A DNA stretch of 7,819 nt, from NCBI GenBank assembly GCA_004553095.1, contig SFMJ01000077.1, forward strand, positions 1 to 7,819, written 5' to 3'. Positions 4,877-7,819 of this stretch are shown in pieces (the stretch's first letter is position 1; each line of letters starts with the position of its first letter). Both the position numbers and the translations under genes were made by a program. Source of the DNA: Bacteroidales bacterium (GTDB taxonomy: Bacteria > Bacteroidota > Bacteroidia > Bacteroidales > Muribaculaceae). The notes below the pieces were generated by a model. It saw only the letters and a list, made by a program, of their open reading frames with translations, had not been told where the DNA came from and ran no database searches.

Positions 4877-6145
4877 ATGATTTCAACGGAATTTATCGAC
4901 AGCATAGCCCGACTCCCCGGCATCGACCTCGATGCCTTCGTGCGAGCCATGGCAGAATCGCCCTCGGTGAGCATCAAACTCAACAAGCGAAAACCTATCG
5001 ATCCGCCCCTGTTGGGATATGGCGAATTGGAGAAAGTGAAGTGGTGTGACAGCGGTTATTATCTGCCACAACGCAGCATTTTTACGCTCAATCCGCTACT
5101 TCATGCCGGAGTGTTCTACGTGCAAGATGCCTCATCGATGATCTACGAGACGATAGTCTCACGACTTATCGCAGAGCACTCCCTGCCATCAGATGCACTG
5201 ACCCTCGACATGTGTGCCGCCCCGGGGGGAAAGTCCACCTCAATGCTCAATGCCTTGGGCGATGGCGCCACCTTAGTGGCGAACGAATATACCTTGCGAC
5301 GTGTCGGCCCGCTGAAAGAGAATTTGCTGAAATGGGGATATCCCGACATTATGATCACCAATAGCGACACGGCTTGCTATGCCAAGGTGGCGGAGGTCTT
5401 CGACTTGGTGGCAGTCGATGCCCCCTGCTCGGGCGAGGGGATGATGCGCAAGGATGAAGATGCCGTGGCGCAATGGGGTCCCGGATTAGTAAGACAATGC
5501 GCTGAACTTCAGAGATATATCCTCGACAACGCCGTCAAGACACTACGTCCCGGAGGCTACCTGATATACTCCACCTGCACCTTCAATCGCAGCGAAGATG
5601 AAGAGAATCTCCGCTATCTGATCGAAGACTTGGGGATGGAACCTATCGACATGGACCTTCCGGAGGAATGGGGCATCGGCGCAGCCATCGACTCCCCCTA
5701 TCCGGCACTTCGTTTTATGCCCCACCTCACACGTGGCGAAGGGCTCTTTACCGCCGTGGTCCGCAAGCCGGGATCAGACACCCGTCCCCAACGCGCCAAG
5801 GCGCTCCGCGAGATAGCCCGCCACACCCATGTCATCCTCGACGGCATCCCCACCACCACTGCCAAAGGGAAAGTAACCCTCCCGGCGCCCGAGAGTCCCC
5901 TCTCAGTCAGGTTCGCCGCCGAAGAATACCCCGAAGTCGAACTCGACCGGGACACGGCACTCTCCTATCTGCGCCACGAAGCGATAACACTTCCCACAGG
6001 GTCGCCTCGCGGATATACCGTGGTTACCTACCTCGGACACCGATTGGGGTTCGTAAAGAATATCGGCAATCGCGCCAACAATCTGCACCCCTCGCCATGG
6101 CGCATACGGATGCAAAGCAATGACAACACGCTATCGAATAACTGA
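4877..6145 (+). CDS. RsmB/RsmF-type (NOL1/NOP2/Sun) rRNA m5C methyltransferase
   Basis: A 422-residue SAM-dependent RNA cytosine-C5 methyltransferase acting on rRNA in the cytoplasm. The Rossmann core shows SAM motif I DMCAAPGGKS (residues 111-120). Motif IV is VDAPCSGEGMMRKDEDA with C184, and motif VI is YSTCTFNRSEDEEN with C234, so both catalytic cysteines of the m5C mechanism are present. An N-terminal domain (1-100) with SIKLNKRKP and GVFYVQDASSM precedes the core. The C-terminus (about 375-412) has the PUA-like RsmF-type tail GYTVVTYLGHRLGFVKN and NLHPSPWRIRM. This layout is closer to RsmF than RsmB, which has a NusB-like N-terminus. The exact rRNA position is not predictable here. The start ATG lies 4 bases after a -7 element. 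tcdA follows after 2 bases. Confidence 0.93.
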   Translation: MISTEFIDSIARLPGIDLDAFVRAMAESPSVSIKLNKRKPIDPPLLGYGELEKVKWCDSGYYLPQRSIFTLNPLLHAGVFYVQDASSMIYETIVSRLIAEHSLPSDALTLDMCAAPGGKSTSMLNALGDGATLVANEYTLRRVGPLKENLLKWGYPDIMITNSDTACYAKVAEVFDLVAVDAPCSGEGMMRKDEDAVAQWGPGLVRQCAELQRYILDNAVKTLRPGGYLIYSTCTFNRSEDEENLRYLIEDLGMEPIDMDLPEEWGIGAAIDSPYPALRFMPHLTRGEGLFTAVVRKPGSDTRPQRAKALREIARHTHVILDGIPTTTAKGKVTLPAPESPLSVRFAAEEYPEVELDRDTALSYLRHEAITLPTGSPRGYTVVTYLGHRLGFVKNIGNRANNLHPSPWRIRMQSNDNTLSNN

Positions 6146-6147
6146 TC

Positions 6148-6921
6148 ATGCAAGAGAAGGATATAGAGGAAGTTAGAGCGACCGAAGGTGTCGCCGAAGA
6201 GAATATGTGGAACGACCGCACCCGTCGGCTCATCGGCACGGAGGGGGTGGATCTGCTGGCGAAGGCACGAGTGCTCGTGGTGGGTGTCGGCGGTGTCGGC
6301 GGTTATGCCGCCGAGATGCTGGCACGCTCGGGCGTGGGACATCTCACCCTGGTCGATTCCGACTGCGTGGATATAAGCAATCTCAACCGACAACTCATCG
6401 CCACCCGCGACTCGGTCGGAGAGTCGAAAGTCGAGCTCTTCGCCCGGAGATTTCGCGACATCAACCCGGCTATTGAGGTAACTCCGCGCATGGAATACCT
6501 TACGGTCGATGGCATAGATGCTCTGCTCAGCCCGGGCTATGACTATGTGATCGATGCCATCGACACGGTGGCGCCGAAGGTGGCACTACTCGCCTACTGT
6601 CTCACACACAAAATTCCGGTGATCACCTCGATGGGAGCCGGTGGGAGATTCGACCCGACCCAAGTGGGATATTTCGACCTCTGGGAGACTCGCGAAGATG
6701 GGCTGGCACGCGCCGTGCGCCAACGGCTGAAACGTCAGGGACTCCACCGGCGACTCCTCACCGTGGCAAGCACCGAACGCCCCGTACACTCCTCAGTGAT
6801 CGAACTGAACCAAGAGAACAAACGCAGTTCCTACGGCACTCTCGCCACCATCCCCGCCATATTCGGCATAATGTTGGCCTCAAGAGTGATCCGCGACCTT
6901 CTGAAGCAACCCTCCAAATAA
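6148..6921 (+). CDS. tcdA: tRNA threonylcarbamoyladenosine dehydratase TcdA (CsdL/YgdL)
   Basis: A 257-residue E1-like adenylating enzyme that cyclises t6A at tRNA position 37 to ct6A using ATP. The nucleotide site is VLVVGVGGVGGYAAEMLARSG (residues 43-63) followed by LVDSDCVDISNLNRQ with the conserved Arg and Asp residues, then VGESKVELFARRFRDINP. VIDAIDTVAPKVALLAYC and VITSMGAGGRFDPTQV are family hallmarks, and ASTERP begins the C-terminal part. The E. coli CASGF segment is replaced by SSYGT. The ATG at 6148 is two bases after the upstream TGA, so translation is probably coupled to the methyltransferase gene. This adds about 19 acidic residues before the usual family start; M20 (6205) is an alternative start. 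Both upstream genes modify RNA, consistent with a translation-related operon. Confidence 0.94.
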   Translation: MQEKDIEEVRATEGVAEENMWNDRTRRLIGTEGVDLLAKARVLVVGVGGVGGYAAEMLARSGVGHLTLVDSDCVDISNLNRQLIATRDSVGESKVELFARRFRDINPAIEVTPRMEYLTVDGIDALLSPGYDYVIDAIDTVAPKVALLAYCLTHKIPVITSMGAGGRFDPTQVGYFDLWETREDGLARAVRQRLKRQGLHRRLLTVASTERPVHSSVIELNQENKRSSYGTLATIPAIFGIMLASRVIRDLLKQPSK

Positions 6922-6941
6922 GCGACAACACTTCACACCTA

Positions 6942-7000
6942 ATATAGATAACTCTATATACAATAGATAACACTGTATATAATAGATAACCCTCATAAAT
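6942..7000. repeat. Three 19-bp direct repeats with overlapping inverted repeats upstream of lolD
   Basis: ATAGATAAC recurs exactly at 6944, 6963 and 6982, a strict 19-bp period; the remaining 10 bases of each unit are related (CT and TATA in the first two) but diverged. Two perfect dyads overlap them: ATATAGA/TCTATAT with a 4-base centre at 6942-6959, and TATATACA/TGTATATA at 6955-6962 and 6974-6981 with an 11-base spacer. The array fills most of the 89-bp gap between tcdA and lolD and ends 10 bp before the lolD GTG. There is no T run to make a terminator and no TAnnTTTG element. An operator for lolD is a reasonable guess. Confidence 0.7.
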
Positions 7001-7010
7001 CGAACATAAC

Positions 7011-7691
7011 GTGATAGAACTGAAAAATATCAACAAATCGTATGGCTCGCTGCGAGTTCTCAAAGAAGTTAGTCTCACCATCGGAGAGAACGAGATTGTA
7101 TCGATAGTCGGACCCAGCGGCGCCGGCAAGACCACCCTTCTTCAGATCGCCGGCACCCTCGACCATGCCGACTCCGGCAGCGTCATCTACAATGGCGTCG
7201 AAGTGAGCAGTCTCAATGATCGTCGACTCTCCGAGTTCCGCAACCGCAATATCGGTTTTGTGTTTCAGAACCATCAGTTGCTGCCTGAATTTACAGCAGC
7301 CGAGAATGTGGCGATGCCGGCGCTGATCGCCGGAGAATCGAAGCGAGCAGCGACAACGCGAGCCCTCGAACTCCTCGAGATGCTCGGACTCAAAGAGCGC
7401 GCCGACCATAAGCCCTCACAGCTCTCCGGCGGTGAATGTCAGCGAGTAGCCATAGCGCGAGCGCTGATCAACCGTCCGAGTGTGGTCTTCGCCGACGAAC
7501 CGACCGGGAGCCTCGACTCGCGCAATCGCGACGAAATCCGTGCCCTCATCTCCGACCTGCGCCAGCGTCTCCACCATACATTTGTCATCGTGACCCATGA
7601 CCCCTCGGTGAGCAGTATCGCCGACCGTGTCATCAATATGGCGGATGGCAAAATCGAAATCGTTACATCAAACGAGCCCTCCGATTTGTGA
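7011..7691 (+). CDS. lolD: ABC transporter ATP-binding protein, LolD-like (lipoprotein release)
   Basis: A 226-residue complete ABC ATPase of the MacB/LolD group. It has Walker A GPSGAGKTT (residues 34-42), Q-loop Q86 in FVFQNHQLLPEFTAAENV, signature LSGGECQRVAIARAL (138-152), Walker B VVFADEPTGSLD with D162 and E163, and H-loop H196 in IVTHD. LLPEFTAAENVAMPAL and the DEPTGSLD form are typical of LolD, the cytoplasmic ATPase that with LolC/LolE extracts lipoproteins from the inner membrane towards LolA. No permease gene is in the window, so LolD versus another MacB-type ATPase rests on similarity alone. The start is the GTG at 7011, which gives the standard MIELKNINKSYG start; no Shine-Dalgarno is seen. 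It is 89 bp after tcdA, and the gap holds 19-bp repeats, so it may have its own control. Confidence 0.88.
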   Translation: MIELKNINKSYGSLRVLKEVSLTIGENEIVSIVGPSGAGKTTLLQIAGTLDHADSGSVIYNGVEVSSLNDRRLSEFRNRNIGFVFQNHQLLPEFTAAENVAMPALIAGESKRAATTRALELLEMLGLKERADHKPSQLSGGECQRVAIARALINRPSVVFADEPTGSLDSRNRDEIRALISDLRQRLHHTFVIVTHDPSVSSIADRVINMADGKIEIVTSNEPSDL

Positions 7692-7719
7692 AATTCGCCT
7701 AAAATCACTAACTTCGCAT

Positions 7720-7745
7720 TTTAAGAGCGCGTTCCTTAAATTTTT
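7720..7745 (+). terminator. Weak terminator candidate after lolD
   Basis: TTTAAG (7720-7725) and CTTAAA (7735-7740) form a perfect 6-bp stem around a 9-base GC-rich loop, directly followed by TTTTT (7741-7745). The stem has one G-C pair only, so it should be a weak terminator. It lies 28 bp after the lolD stop. Confidence 0.45.
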
Positions 7746-7819
7746 GGGGTCGTAGAGGTCGTAGCCTTGAGTCGATTTTGATTACTTGCTGAAAGGAGCA
7801 TACTCCTGTATGTGACTGA
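7746..7819. other. Unassigned right-edge segment with small repeats and alternative hairpins
   Basis: No gene can be supported. GGTCGTAG is repeated 9 bp apart (7748-7755 and 7757-7764). Near the edge two mutually exclusive 5-bp hairpins overlap: AGGAG-CATA-CTCCT (7794-7807) and CATAC-TCCT-GTATG (7799-7812). On the minus strand two frames are open from the right edge, ending at 7736 (27 codons, ending TTSTTPKI) and at 7708 (36 codons). Either could be the tail of a gene beyond the window, but both are low complexity where they cross the GTCGTAG repeat. The segment could also be the edge of a dispersed repeat. Confidence 0.3.

Noticed and set aside
5668..6123. Arg/Pro/His-rich open frame of 151 codons within the RsmF-like gene
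   Set aside because: An alternative frame of GC-rich coding sequence; the methyltransferase frame covers it with an intact C-terminal domain.

Overview
The window reads as chromosomal DNA of a member of the Bacteroidetes, most likely order Bacteroidales. The strongest evidence is the promoters: several gene starts are preceded by the phylum-specific -7 element TAnnTTTG (two exact TAACTTTG copies at 1803-1810 and 1984-1991, plus TACCTTTG at 3085-3092 and TAAATTTG at 4865-4872). Start codons mostly lack a Shine-Dalgarno sequence and follow A-rich leaders. The protein set also fits (DUF4143-type ATPase, Bacteroidetes-style RsmI paralog, YycJ/WalJ-like hydrolase, LolD). The family cannot be fixed from this sequence.

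Layout. 1-547 (+): the 3' end of a DUF4143-type ATPase, cut by the left edge. A strong bidirectional hairpin terminator at 588-619 separates it from a minus-strand pair, greA (1640-1176) followed by a HIT-family hydrolase (1044-643). The 379-bp divergent region 1641-2019 between greA and sufE is the most structured non-coding part. It holds a consensus greA promoter, a 31-codon upstream ORF, a terminator-like hairpin with a T run inside that ORF, two adjacent tandem-repeat pairs (22 bp and 23 bp) and a sufE promoter. sufE (2020-2454, +) converges on a predicted lipoprotein (3061-2471, -) with only 16 bp between stop codons. Upstream of the lipoprotein on the minus strand are a YycJ/WalJ-like metallo-beta-lactamase-fold protein (4060-3143) and an RsmI-like methyltransferase (4841-4119), probably one operon. 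A 35-bp divergent gap leads to a plus-strand run: an RsmF/NOL1-type rRNA m5C methyltransferase (4877-6145), tcdA (6148-6921) and lolD (7011-7691). The last 128 bp have no supported gene.

Most genes are housekeeping functions for RNA and envelope: transcript rescue (GreA), rRNA and tRNA modification (RsmF-like, RsmI-like, TcdA), Fe-S sulfur transfer (SufE), DNA or cell-wall-linked MBL hydrolase, lipoprotein sorting (LolD) and a lipoprotein. No mobile element, CRISPR array, tRNA or rRNA was found. The best candidate for something undescribed is the greA leader. Its early terminator plus upstream ORF recalls the E. coli greA leader, where premature termination yields the short GraL RNAs, but here a small ORF overlaps the terminator.
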